64,000 nucleotides of DNA. Origin: Imperialibacter sp. EC-SDR9. Its GTDB lineage: Bacteria; Bacteroidota; Bacteroidia; Cytophagales; Cyclobacteriaceae. The translations under genes were made by a program, and so were the position numbers. The notes under the pieces are model-generated. The model was not told the origin of the DNA. It saw nothing but the letters and a program-made list of their open reading frames with translations, and did no database searches. Shown piece after piece: positions 1 through 8,419 of this stretch (the stretch's first letter is position 1; each line of letters opens with the position of its first letter). The DNA lies in NCBI RefSeq assembly GCF_902498805.1, contig NZ_LR701601.1, forward strand, positions 1 through 64,000, given 5' to 3'.

Positions 1-145
1 TGTCAGATAGAACCATGTGCTTTGCTTGTATATCTTTGAATGTCAGATACTTAAATATAAACAAGCGCACTGGTTTTATCTATTTTTCCTCCCCAATATT
101 TCAACGTTTTATTAATCGAACTCAGGTTATTAATTGGTTTTTAAG

Positions 146-679
146 TTAATCAGTAGCAGGAAGGAAGTTTTTGCTTCGAAACAGCGCTGCGCATAGGAGT
201 GATATGACCAGGCCAACCGGGAAGATTTCCAATAACGTCATGCCAAACCGAACGACAGGATTTTTGTAGTTTTCAGCCATAGCATCCATCGAAGCTGTCA
301 TTTCATCAATTTCAGCCTGCGAGGCGCCTTCATCCTTCATTTTTTCGATGTAGAAATTGGTGTAGTCTGTCATGAAGTCGGGGGCAACGGTGTTGTAGTA
401 TATTTCCCAGCCAATGCAATACACAATTCCTGCCACGAGAGTGATCGCCAGCCCTGTTAACAGGGCTTTTCCAAAGGTGATACTTCCGTTCAGGTATTTG
501 TCTCTAAACGCCTTCACGCCAAAGAAAATCATCGACAGGGCCGCAATCATCGACACATAGCCGAGGACCATGCCGAGGTCGTAGTTTCCGTTCTCCTTGC
601 CAATAGGCATGGTGAGGTACATAAGTACCACTACAATGGCACCTGCAATCAATCCGTAGGTAATAATTACTTTTCTCAT
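146..679 (-). CDS. DUF4199 family membrane protein
   Basis: A 177-residue integral membrane protein with about four hydrophobic helices (roughly residues 3-22, 34-55, 70-92 and 147-166) and a polar, acidic loop of about 50 residues before the last helix. This pattern and length fit the DUF4199 family, which is common in Bacteroidota and has no known function. It lies 113 bp downstream of a membrane-tethered LuxR-type regulator on the same strand, and that gap holds two similar palindromes. This suggests control by the neighbouring regulator (inference). No catalytic motif was seen. Confidence 0.8.
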   Translation of the reverse strand: MRKVIITYGLIAGAIVVVLMYLTMPIGKENGNYDLGMVLGYVSMIAALSMIFFGVKAFRDKYLNGSITFGKALLTGLAITLVAGIVYCIGWEIYYNTVAPDFMTDYTNFYIEKMKDEGASQAEIDEMTASMDAMAENYKNPVVRFGMTLLEIFPVGLVISLLCAALFRSKNFLPATD

Positions 680-731
680 AGTTCTGTCATTTGTGATGTC
701 TCAAAACAAGCTTTCAAAGCCATTTTTCCAC

Positions 732-782
732 TCATACTTTGGTATGAATTTATGAGTTCAGCCGATAATAGTACTAAAGTAC
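732..782. promoter_or_regulatory. paired palindromes between luxR-type gene and DUF4199 gene
   Basis: Two short perfect inverted repeats lie in the 113-bp gap. TCATACTTTGGTATGA (732-747) has 6-bp arms and a 4-nt centre. GTACTAAAGTAC (771-782) has 4-bp arms; on the opposite strand its centre reads TTTA, so both share a TAC-TTTR-GTA core. Two related palindromes about 24 bp apart next to a LuxR-type gene look like operator half-dimers. The binding protein is inferred. Confidence 0.5.
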
Positions 783-792
783 CGGCAGTTTG

Positions 793-1221
793 CTACTGGA
801 TGAGGCTGAGCTCCTTTGCTTTTTGAACAGCCTGCGTCCGGCGCCTTGAGTCTAGTTTGGAAAATAGATTGGCGGTATGAGTTTTTACTGTGCTGAGGGA
901 AATAAATAGTTTGTCTGCAATTTCCTGGTTCGAGAAGCCTTCAGCCATTAACTGTAATACTTGCAACTCACGCTGGCTGATCTCCAGTCTCCTGAGTTCG
1001 TCCTCGTTAAGGTGAAACTTTCGCTGTACGATAACGGTGGTTCGCCGTTTGCCTATTATTTTTCCTCCAGCCCAAACTCCGATCATTACAAAAAGCAAGG
1101 CTACAGCGCCAACGTAAATCTCCAATGACAAATCCCGCACGAAGAACCTGTATTCCAGCATTTTCAGCAGGAACAGCAGGGCTGCCATGCTCAGGCCGTA
1201 TATGACAATGGTTCGCTTCAT
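793..1221 (-). CDS. membrane-tethered LuxR-type HTH regulator
   Basis: A 142-residue protein with two N-terminal hydrophobic helices (about 3-21 and 36-57) followed by a LuxR/GerE helix-turn-helix at about 78-140. The recognition segment includes the motifs [11 protein letters not shown] and [14 protein letters not shown], typical of the family. There is no receiver domain, so this is not a classical response regulator; it is probably a membrane-anchored DNA-binding protein. It starts 29 bp after the PIN toxin stop codon, so the toxin-antitoxin pair, this gene and the DUF4199 gene could be partly co-transcribed. The nearby palindromes are candidate binding sites. The signal it senses is unknown. 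Confidence 0.8.
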   Translation of the reverse strand: MKRTIVIYGLSMAALLFLLKMLEYRFFVRDLSLEIYVGAVALLFVMIGVWAGGKIIGKRRTTVIVQRKFHLNEDELRRLEISQRELQVLQLMAEGFSNQEIADKLFISLSTVKTHTANLFSKLDSRRRTQAVQKAKELSLIQ

Positions 1222-1250
1222 AATTTACCTATGGTGAACATAGAATGCCC

Positions 1251-1667
1251 TCAGTTGGCAGATGTGAGGAGTTGCTTAAAATCACCAATACCAATCACGT
1301 TTACTACTGGAAAACCAATGCTTTTCAATACTTCAAAGTGCTTGTCTTCTGTTACCAGATAGTCTGAACTCCCGGCGACTGCGCAGTCCGAAAATTTGTT
1401 ATCGTCAGGATCTGCATTTATTAGATTCCACTTAAAATATCGGGTGATGAAACTTGTGTTAACCGAGTTTTCGATAGAAAGGAGAACGTTGTCGGCTACT
1501 GACGAGCCCATGTGTTCGGTTATAATTTCCTGGTATTCGGAAAGTATTTCCGTTGTAACCAGGAGTTGGAATTTTTCCTTTAAAAATGCCTCATACACCC
1601 AATGGTAGGGTGATCTGTCGGAGACAGCAATGAGCAGAATGTTTGTGTCGAGTACAATTTTAAGCAC
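1251..1667 (-). CDS. PIN-domain ribonuclease toxin
   Basis: A 138-residue single PIN domain of the 'putative toxin-antitoxin component, PIN family' type. The acidic residues expected for the Mg-dependent RNase site are visible: D7 in the opening VLDTN motif, E44, D94 in the DDNKFSDCA stretch, and D108 in VTEDKHF. The start codon is GTG (complement of 1665-1667). The gene begins 6 bp after the stop of the small upstream gene, the usual antitoxin-then-toxin order. The toxin presumably cleaves RNA when freed from its antitoxin (family knowledge). It appears intact. Confidence 0.85.
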   Translation of the reverse strand: MLKIVLDTNILLIAVSDRSPYHWVYEAFLKEKFQLLVTTEILSEYQEIITEHMGSSVADNVLLSIENSVNTSFITRYFKWNLINADPDDNKFSDCAVAGSSDYLVTEDKHFEVLKSIGFPVVNVIGIGDFKQLLTSAN

Positions 1668-1673
1668 AACCCT

Positions 1674-1898
1674 TTATTTGCTGTTAGGATAGTGGGTTCT
1701 CTTATGAGTCTTCAACAACTCCTCAGCTTTCTTGTCTGACCAACTATTGTCATCCCATTTCTTGTTGGCTTCGGTGATCGCTTTTTTGCCAAAGAAATTA
1801 GTCAATAGCCTTTTTACCTCAAGCAAATCTTTCTCTGATACGTCGTGAGAGAATGTCTTGAGAAGCTCTATTTGTATGTTAGACAGCGAGTTACTCAT
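1674..1898 (-). CDS. antitoxin of the PIN toxin pair
   Basis: A 74-residue, highly charged small protein directly upstream of the PIN gene with a 6-bp gap. The N-terminal half looks helical and may dimerise. The C-terminal part is lysine-rich and contains WDDNSWSD, as in small antitoxins that wrap around PIN toxins. I recognise the arrangement more than the family. It is probably the DNA-binding or toxin-blocking partner and autoregulates the pair (inference from operon order). Confidence 0.7.
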   Translation of the reverse strand: MSNSLSNIQIELLKTFSHDVSEKDLLEVKRLLTNFFGKKAITEANKKWDDNSWSDKKAEELLKTHKRTHYPNSK

Positions 1899-2010
1899 CT
1901 GTAAATAGAAAGTGTTCTATTCAAAGTTAACAAAAGAAGAGAAAGTTTCTTCAGGATGTATAAACTTAACCTTATTGTAAGCGAAACAAATTTTAATATG
2001 AAACTTGTTT

Positions 2011-2029
2011 TACTTAACACCGTTAAGTA
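2011..2029. promoter_or_regulatory. TetR-type operator upstream of tetR
   Basis: TACTTAACACCGTTAAGTA is a perfect inverted repeat with 8-bp arms around a 3-nt centre, 27 bp before the likely tetR start. Its core TTAAC-ACY-GTTAA recurs just upstream of the tolC-like gene at 2744-2756. This is the pattern expected for an autoregulating TetR repressor. Confidence 0.75.
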
Positions 2030-2056
2030 TGTTTGTTCCGTTATTTGAAAAGTATC

Positions 2057-2683
2057 ATGGGTATATCAGAGCGCAGAGAACGAGAGAAAGAAGAAATGAA
2101 GGAGCTGATTCTCAAAACAGCCAACAGGCTGTTTGCCGAGAATGGCTTTGAGAAGGTAAGCATGAGGAATATTGCCGACGAAATAGAGTACAGCCCAACC
2201 ACGATTTACCTCTATTTCAAAGACAAGAATGAGTTGTTTTATGCCTTGCACCTGGAAGGGTTCCGGATGCTGGCGGAAGAGTTTAGACCACTGCTGGACG
2301 TGAGTGATCCCATGGAACGAATGTATCAAATGGGGCTGCGCTACATAAGGTTTGCTTTCGAGAATCCTGACTATTACAGGCTAATGTTTTTGGTGAAGGA
2401 TCCTTTGTGCACCGCAGAAACGGACGACACCTGGGAAGCAGGTCACAATGCCCACGCTTTTTTAGAAAAGGTGGTGATGGACTGCCAGGCAGAAGGGTAC
2501 CTGGAGGGTGTAAGCATGCGATCAGCCGCACTTATGATCTGGAGCTTTGTCCATGGCCTTGTGTCGTTACAAATTTGCGATAGAATGAAACTTTATCAGG
2601 AGGTTGACCGTGAACAGTACGTCACCGATGCTTTTGAAGCTTTTCAATTAATGATAAGAAATTTTAAGTCAGTCGAAAAATAG
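2057..2683 (+). CDS. TetR/AcrR family repressor of the adjacent efflux operon
   Basis: A 208-residue TetR-family regulator. The N-terminal helix-turn-helix is clear (about residues 25-55, with MRNIADEIEYSPTTIYLYF). The remainder is an alpha-helical ligand-binding and dimerisation domain like TetR_C families of efflux regulators. I chose the ATG at 2057 over an in-frame TTG at 2033, because the TTG lies only a few bases past the operator palindrome and adds a weak extension. The gene is followed by a strong terminator and then by tolC, adaptor and RND genes. The shared palindrome before tetR and before tolC implies it represses both itself and the pump, with release by a pump substrate (inference). 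Confidence 0.88.
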   Translation: MGISERREREKEEMKELILKTANRLFAENGFEKVSMRNIADEIEYSPTTIYLYFKDKNELFYALHLEGFRMLAEEFRPLLDVSDPMERMYQMGLRYIRFAFENPDYYRLMFLVKDPLCTAETDDTWEAGHNAHAFLEKVVMDCQAEGYLEGVSMRSAALMIWSFVHGLVSLQICDRMKLYQEVDREQYVTDAFEAFQLMIRNFKSVEK

Positions 2684-2706
2684 ACGACTTGAATATGAAA
2701 GATGAC

Positions 2707-2733
2707 GGTCAGGCCTTGTCCTGACCTTTTTTT
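2707..2733 (+). terminator. rho-independent terminator after tetR
   Basis: A GGTCAGG stem (2707-2713), 6-nt loop and CCTGACC stem (2720-2726) are followed by seven T. It separates tetR from the efflux operon, so the latter needs its own promoter, consistent with a second operator at 2744. Confidence 0.9.
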
Positions 2734-2743
2734 GAACTGTAAG

Positions 2744-2756
2744 TTAACACTGTTAA
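2744..2756. promoter_or_regulatory. second TetR-type operator, upstream of tolC
   Basis: TTAACACTGTTAA has 5-bp arms and a 3-nt centre and matches the core of the site upstream of tetR in 12 of 13 positions. It sits 11 bp before the tolC-like start codon, well placed to block transcription of the efflux genes. Confidence 0.7.
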
Positions 2757-2767
2757 TTAAATAATGT

Positions 2768-4159
2768 ATGTACACCAAAGTGACACTATTAACCGTCTTT
2801 GTATTTTTTTCGGGCATAGCTTCTTTTGCACGTCAGAACGAAGCGGGTGCTTCAGGGGGAGTCCTGGAGCGGTACGTGGCTGAGGCTCTGGCCGCCAATC
2901 TGACATTGAAACAGGAGAATCTGGCGTATGAGCAAAGCCTCCAGAGCCTCGCACAGTCAAAGGCACTTTTCATGCCTTCTGCTGGCATAAGCGCTACTTA
3001 TTCGCTGGCGCAAGGGGGTAGGAAGATCAGCTTTCCCATTGGAGACCTGCTGAACCCTGTCTACTCAACGCTGAACCAGTTGACCGATTCGCAGCAGTTT
3101 CCGCAGGTGAACAATGAGGAGATTCAGTTCCTGCCCAACCGCTTTCATGAAACCAAGCTACGGGTGGTTCAGCCGCTTTTCAATTCCGACATCTGGTATG
3201 GCTACAAAGCGCAGCAGCAAATGGTCACCGTGCAGCAGGCCAAAAGACAAGCTTATGAAACTCAGCTAAAAGGCATGGTGAGGGAGGCCTACTTCAGCTA
3301 CCTGCAGTCTGTTGAGGCGATCAGAATTTATGAAAGCTCTTTGAACGTGCTCGATGAGCAGGTGCGTGTAACGCAAAGCTTTTTTGATGCGCAGCTTGTG
3401 ACCAAAGACGCAGTGTACAATGCCCAGCTGGAAAGAAGCAAAATGGACACTCAGTTAAACGATGCCAGAAAAAATGAGCATTTGGCAAGGGCCTACTTCA
3501 ATTTTTTACTCAACAAAGAGCTTGATGCAGCGATTGAAGTTGACTCTCAATTTTCGGGTGATTTTGCATTACCTCAGGCAATAGTCGAGAATACCGGCAA
3601 TCTTACGGAGCTCGCTTTGCAACAGCGAAACGAACTGCAGCAGGTACAGCAGGCCCAGGAGGCGACTAATTACCTCATTAAGCTGAACGAAGCCAACCGG
3701 ATCATGCCCAACCTGGCCGTAATCGGTGATTTGGGCTACCAGGGATTTGACTACCAATTCAACGGCGATCAGCAGTTCAGTATGCTCATTTTCAGCCTGC
3801 AGTGGGACCTTTTCAAGGGGGGAGCCCGCAAGGCAAAATACCAGTCGGCAGTGTTGCAGAAAACAACGCTCGAAACCCAGGAAGATCAGCTGAAAAAGCA
3901 AATAGAACTACAGGTGATTCAGGCATACGAGGAGGCCAGGTCAGCAGCCAACAATCTGTCGAGTGCTGAATACGCATTGAAGACCTCGGAAAGCGCTTTT
4001 AAAATCACACAGTCGAGGTTTCAGCAAAACCAGGTACTGCCGCTGGAGTTCCAGCAATCGCAACTGAACTACACAAACGCCCGCCTGAGCTACAGCATCG
4101 CCAAATACAACTTGCTCAAGAGCGTAAATGAAGTCGATAAAGTAATTAACAGCTTATAG
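2768..4159 (+). CDS. TolC-family outer membrane efflux protein
   Basis: A 463-residue outer-membrane factor. An N-terminal signal peptide (about residues 1-21) is followed by the two-fold repeated helical/beta pattern of the OEP (outer membrane efflux protein) family, rich in Gln and Ala in the long periplasmic helices (for example around 165-260 and 360-450). It should form the trimeric outer-membrane channel of a tripartite pump with the next two genes. It is the first gene of the operon, 41 bp before the adaptor, and is preceded by the TetR-type operator. Length is normal for the family. Confidence 0.9.
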   Translation: MYTKVTLLTVFVFFSGIASFARQNEAGASGGVLERYVAEALAANLTLKQENLAYEQSLQSLAQSKALFMPSAGISATYSLAQGGRKISFPIGDLLNPVYSTLNQLTDSQQFPQVNNEEIQFLPNRFHETKLRVVQPLFNSDIWYGYKAQQQMVTVQQAKRQAYETQLKGMVREAYFSYLQSVEAIRIYESSLNVLDEQVRVTQSFFDAQLVTKDAVYNAQLERSKMDTQLNDARKNEHLARAYFNFLLNKELDAAIEVDSQFSGDFALPQAIVENTGNLTELALQQRNELQQVQQAQEATNYLIKLNEANRIMPNLAVIGDLGYQGFDYQFNGDQQFSMLIFSLQWDLFKGGARKAKYQSAVLQKTTLETQEDQLKKQIELQVIQAYEEARSAANNLSSAEYALKTSESAFKITQSRFQQNQVLPLEFQQSQLNYTNARLSYSIAKYNLLKSVNEVDKVINSL

Positions 4160-4200
4160 TCAATCCATTTTTTTAAGAAAGAGACTCAATCATCAATAGC

Positions 4201-5250
4201 ATGAAGAATTTTATTACTCCAACAATCATTATTCTGTCTGCATGGGTGCTGTCTGCCTGCACGCAGAACAAAGCATCTGAGATGCAAATAGACAAAAATG
4301 TGGTGGCTGTTCGCCTCGACAGTGTTAAGTCAGAGAAAGTAGCCAAGCCGGTTCGCACCAGTGGTTTGGTTTCCTCTGAAACGGAAAGCACGCTGTCGTT
4401 CAAAACGGGAGGCATCATTCAGAGAACCTATGTAAAAGTGGGTGATCGGGTAAAAAAGGACCAGCTTCTGGCTTCACTAAACCTTACCGAAATCCAGGCA
4501 CAGGTAGTACAGGCTAAAAATGGCCTTGAAAAAGCCACCAGAGACCTCGAGCGTTTCAAAGGACTGTTGGCTGACTCAGCGGCTACGTTGGAACAATTTC
4601 AGAACATCACCACGGTTTATGAAAATGCAAAGGAGAGCTACAGCATAGCCTCTTATAACCTTACTAACTCCCAAATCAGGGCTGGCTTTGATGGCGTAGT
4701 GCTAAAAAAATGGGCCAACGAAGGTGAGATGATCAGCGGCGGTAATCCCGTCTTTTCGCTGAGTGCCAGAAACCAGTCGACCTGGGTGTTAAAGGCTGGT
4801 GTCGCTGACAGGGATTGGGCCAGGCTTAACATCGGCGACAAAGCGGTTGTGCATTTCGACCACCTGGGAGAGCAGGTCATTGAAGCCGAAGTCATCAGGT
4901 TGGCGCAGGGGGCCGATCCAATGAATGGCACCTACCAAGCGGAGCTTCAGCTGGAAGTTGGAAAAGATCAGCTACTAGCCAATGGCCTTGTGGGGAGTGT
5001 TGTGATTTCTCCTTCAAAAACTCATCAGGTAAACCTGATTCCGATCGAATCGATAATAGAAGGAAACGGCAGCCAGGCTTTTGTTTATGTGCCTGCAAAG
5101 GGCAATACGGTGAAAAAACAGCCCGTAAGCGTTGCTTATTTTACTGAAAAGGATGTGGCTATCAGCACCGGTCTGGAGCATACTGCTCTGGTGGTTTCGG
5201 CTGGGTCTGCCTACCTCAATGAGGCGTCAACCATTATGGTAGTTCAATAA
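4201..5250 (+). CDS. RND efflux periplasmic adaptor (HlyD/MFP family), lipoprotein
   Basis: A 349-residue membrane fusion protein. The N-terminus ends in a lipobox (LSAC, Cys20), so it is probably a lipoprotein anchored in the inner membrane. A split biotinyl-lipoyl-like domain surrounds a short coiled coil (about residues 95-150), followed by beta-barrel and membrane-proximal domains. It bridges the TolC-like channel and the RND permease encoded on either side. It starts 41 bp after tolC and ends 30 bp before the RND gene, so the three form one operon. Confidence 0.9.
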   Translation: MKNFITPTIIILSAWVLSACTQNKASEMQIDKNVVAVRLDSVKSEKVAKPVRTSGLVSSETESTLSFKTGGIIQRTYVKVGDRVKKDQLLASLNLTEIQAQVVQAKNGLEKATRDLERFKGLLADSAATLEQFQNITTVYENAKESYSIASYNLTNSQIRAGFDGVVLKKWANEGEMISGGNPVFSLSARNQSTWVLKAGVADRDWARLNIGDKAVVHFDHLGEQVIEAEVIRLAQGADPMNGTYQAELQLEVGKDQLLANGLVGSVVISPSKTHQVNLIPIESIIEGNGSQAFVYVPAKGNTVKKQPVSVAYFTEKDVAISTGLEHTALVVSAGSAYLNEASTIMVVQ

Positions 5251-5280
5251 TTTTTTACCGGAGAGCAAAGAACAACGAAA

Positions 5281-8200
5281 ATGAAGATAGCAGAATTTTC
5301 AGTAAAGAATTACCAGTTCACCCTTATCGTGTTTGCCATGGTAGTCGGGTTAGGGCTGAACTCCCTGTTCAATATGCCCAGGGGTGAAGACCCGGAGTTT
5401 GAGTCGCCCAGTTTTGCCGTGGTGGTGGTCTATCCCGGCACAAGCCCTGTGGACATGGAGGAGCTTGTGGTTGACCCCATCGAAAAGAAGATCAGCGAGC
5501 TGGAGGATGTGAAGAAAATCGTCAGTAATGTGGATGATGGTTTGGTGGTAATGCGCATCGACTACAAATATGAGATTGATCCTGACGATGCTTATCAGGA
5601 AGTAATCAGAGAGATGAACACGGTGCAGCAGGAGTTGCCAGCTGACATATTTAGTATTGAGATTCGCAGGTTTACGCCTACTGATGTTAATATTCTGCAG
5701 ATCGCTTTAGTATCCGAAACGGCTACGTACCGGCAGCTGGAAACCCAGGCTGATGAATTGAAGGAGAGGCTGGAGGAGGTAAAAGCTTTGAAGAAAGTGG
5801 AAGATTGGGGTTTTCCCGAAACAGCGGTAAAAATCTCGTTGAACCTGGAAAAAATGGCGGCGGCACATATTCCATTGAACGCTGTCCTTGGCGCCATTCA
5901 AAGTGAAAATGTGAACATGCCTGGAGGGAGCGTCAACGCTGGTACGAGAAGGTTCAATATCAAAACCAGCGGCAGCTATACCAGCCTGGAGGAGGTGCAA
6001 AACACGATAGTTTACTCAGCCGCCGACAAGGTGGTGTACCTGAAGGATATCGCCGATGTGGCTTTTGACTATGAGGAAGAAAACCACCTGACCCGATTGA
6101 ATGGCAAGAGAGCAGTGCTGGTGACGGCGGCCCAGAAGGAGGGACAAAACATTTTCAAAGTGCAGGAAGTCTACCAGCCTGTGGTAGATAAGTTTAAGGC
6201 AGAGCTTCCCTCGAACATGGAGCTGGTTCAAAACTTTGACCAGGCCACCAGCGTGGATCGTCGACTCAGTCGTTTTGTGAAAGATTTCATCATCGCTATC
6301 CTTTTAGTGTCAATCACGTTGCTGCCACTTGGCTACAGAGCGGCCATAGTGGTGATGGTTTCCATTCCACTTTCTCTCGCCATTGGCCTTTTCATGCTCG
6401 ATACGCTGGGCTACACCATCAATCAGCTAAGCATTGTCGGTCTTATTGTGGCGCTGGGGATTCTGGTTGATGACAGTATAGTGGTAGTGGAGAATATAGA
6501 GCGGTACCTTCGTGAAGGATATGGTAAAAAAGAGGCCGCTATTGAAGCCACCAAACAGATTGGTTTGGCAGTGGTTGGATGTACGGCTACGTTGATTTTT
6601 GCCTTTTTGCCATTGCTATTTTTGCCAGAAGCTGCAGGAGATTTCATCCGAAACCTACCCATGGCGGTAGTTACTACGGTGATTGCCTCCCTCTTCGTAT
6701 CGCTCACCATTGTGCCCTTCCTTTCCAGCAGGATATTGAAAACCCACACTTCTTCAGAAGGAAACATCTTTTTCCGTGCTTTAAAAAGGTTGATCAGCGG
6801 CTCATACTCAAAGTTGCTGGACAAAGCGCTCATGCGACCATGGGCTACCCTGGGCATTGCTTTTCTCATCTTTTTGGGTGCGTTGGCTTTGGTGCCATCT
6901 GTTGGCTTTAGCTTATTCCCGGCGTCAGAAAAGCCCCAGTTTCTGGTGAATATTGAAACGCCAGTGGGTACCAGCTTGCAGGAGACTGACAATGTAGCCC
7001 GCTATGTGGAAAAGGCATTGGCCGAAGAGCCGACCATTACCTATTACACCACTAATGTGGGCAAGGGTAATCCTATGATCTACTACAACGTAGTGCCAAA
7101 GGCCGAAGCTTCCAATTTCGCACAGTTTTATGTACAGCTTGAAAGCGACATCAGGCCCGAAGAGAAAATTAAGACCATCGATGAGCTACGTGAACGCTTT
7201 CTATATTACCCCAATGCTAAAATTGAGGTGAAGGACTTCGAGCAAGGTCCCCCGATTGAAGCGCCCATTGCCATCAGGGTATTTGGAGAAAACCTGGATA
7301 CTTTAAGGAGCCTGACACTGCAGGTGGAAAAAATATTGAAAGACACTCCGGGTACCATTTATGTCAACAATCCGCTGGCCACTTTGAAAACTGACCTTCG
7401 CTTCCGTATCAACAAGGACAAGGCAGGCATGCTGGGCGTGCCCCTGGCCGAAGTGGATAAGGCTATCAGGATGGCGGTAGCTGGCCTTACCGTTGGCGAT
7501 TTTACGGACGCCAATGGTAAGGAATATAACTTGCTGGTGACCGTGCCGAAAGGGAGCATCACTGACATGTCGGTGTTCGACAGGGTGTATGTGAATAGCT
7601 ACAAGGGGGCATCAGTGCCACTCAGTCAGCTGGCTTCGCTGGAGTTTGAAACGAGCACCAACCTGGTGAAACACTATGACAAGGAGCGGTTTGCCACGGT
7701 GACAGCCTTTGTGGAAAGCAACTACCTGGTGGAAGCCGTAACCCAGGAGGTAGTTGCCGATATGGATCAGTTTGATTTTCCTCAAGGCTACTCTTACAAA
7801 GCCGCCGGTGAGCAGGAGAGCAAAGAGGAAAGCTTTGGAGGGCTCGGTACCATTATTCTTATCACAGCCTTCGGCTTTATGGGCATTTTGGTGCTGGAGT
7901 TTGGTACCTTCAAAAGCTCACTGATTGTGCTGTCAGTAATTCCTTTGGGAATTATCGGAGCCATTTTGATGCTGCTGATCACCGGATACACCTTCTCTTT
8001 TACCGCTACCGTTGGGTTGATAGCCCTGGTAGGTATAGAAGTGAAAAACTCGATCTTGTTGGTTGACTTCACCAATCAGCTAAGACGGGAGGGTATGGAA
8101 CTCAATAAAGCGATTCGTGAGGCAGGCGAAGTGAGGTTTGTGCCCATAGTGCTGACGTCACTCACAGCCATTGGTGGCTTGACTCCGCTGGCATTAGAAG

Positions 8201-8373
8201 GCAATCCCCTGTACTCGCCATTGGCTATTGTATTGATAGGCGGATTGATCAGCTCAACGATTTTATCAAGAATAGTAACGCCAGTGCTCTATAAATTGCT
8301 TCCACCAAGCATTGTGGTGGAGAAAAAGCAAGCACCTGAGGAAGGATTGGGAATGGTGCCGGTACCGGCTTAG
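5281..8373 (+). CDS. RND-family efflux permease (AcrB/MexB-like)
   Basis: A 1030-residue inner-membrane proton/drug antiporter of normal RND length. It has one N-terminal helix, a large periplasmic porter region, a helix cluster, a second porter region and a final helix cluster. The TM4 region contains the LGILVDDSIVVVENI motif with the paired Asp of the proton relay. It belongs to the group with short N-termini (MKIAEFSVKNYQF) that includes multidrug pumps; the substrate cannot be told from sequence. It is the last gene of the TetR-controlled operon and is followed by a hairpin shared with the convergent gene. Confidence 0.92.
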   Translation: MKIAEFSVKNYQFTLIVFAMVVGLGLNSLFNMPRGEDPEFESPSFAVVVVYPGTSPVDMEELVVDPIEKKISELEDVKKIVSNVDDGLVVMRIDYKYEIDPDDAYQEVIREMNTVQQELPADIFSIEIRRFTPTDVNILQIALVSETATYRQLETQADELKERLEEVKALKKVEDWGFPETAVKISLNLEKMAAAHIPLNAVLGAIQSENVNMPGGSVNAGTRRFNIKTSGSYTSLEEVQNTIVYSAADKVVYLKDIADVAFDYEEENHLTRLNGKRAVLVTAAQKEGQNIFKVQEVYQPVVDKFKAELPSNMELVQNFDQATSVDRRLSRFVKDFIIAILLVSITLLPLGYRAAIVVMVSIPLSLAIGLFMLDTLGYTINQLSIVGLIVALGILVDDSIVVVENIERYLREGYGKKEAAIEATKQIGLAVVGCTATLIFAFLPLLFLPEAAGDFIRNLPMAVVTTVIASLFVSLTIVPFLSSRILKTHTSSEGNIFFRALKRLISGSYSKLLDKALMRPWATLGIAFLIFLGALALVPSVGFSLFPASEKPQFLVNIETPVGTSLQETDNVARYVEKALAEEPTITYYTTNVGKGNPMIYYNVVPKAEASNFAQFYVQLESDIRPEEKIKTIDELRERFLYYPNAKIEVKDFEQGPPIEAPIAIRVFGENLDTLRSLTLQVEKILKDTPGTIYVNNPLATLKTDLRFRINKDKAGMLGVPLAEVDKAIRMAVAGLTVGDFTDANGKEYNLLVTVPKGSITDMSVFDRVYVNSYKGASVPLSQLASLEFETSTNLVKHYDKERFATVTAFVESNYLVEAVTQEVVADMDQFDFPQGYSYKAAGEQESKEESFGGLGTIILITAFGFMGILVLEFGTFKSSLIVLSVIPLGIIGAILMLLITGYTFSFTATVGLIALVGIEVKNSILLVDFTNQLRREGMELNKAIREAGEVRFVPIVLTSLTAIGGLTPLALEGNPLYSPLAIVLIGGLISSTILSRIVTPVLYKLLPPSIVVEKKQAPEEGLGMVPVPA

Positions 8374-8380
8374 AATATAT

Positions 8381-8419
8381 AGGTATTGCCTCCAGCATTT
8401 GACGGGAGGCAATACCTTT
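8381..8419. terminator. hairpin terminator between convergent genes
   Basis: A 13-bp perfect stem (AGGTATTGCCTCC at 8381-8393 with its complement at 8405-8417) and an 11-nt loop lie 8 bp after the RND stop and directly against the stop of the opposite gene. The T-run is short (TTT). It probably ends transcription of the RND operon and perhaps of the opposing operon. Confidence 0.8.

Noticed and set aside
1-145. TGTCAGATA direct repeat at the left edge (1-9 and 41-49)
   Set aside because: Only two copies of nine bases in AT-rich DNA; no structure or gene supports a feature.
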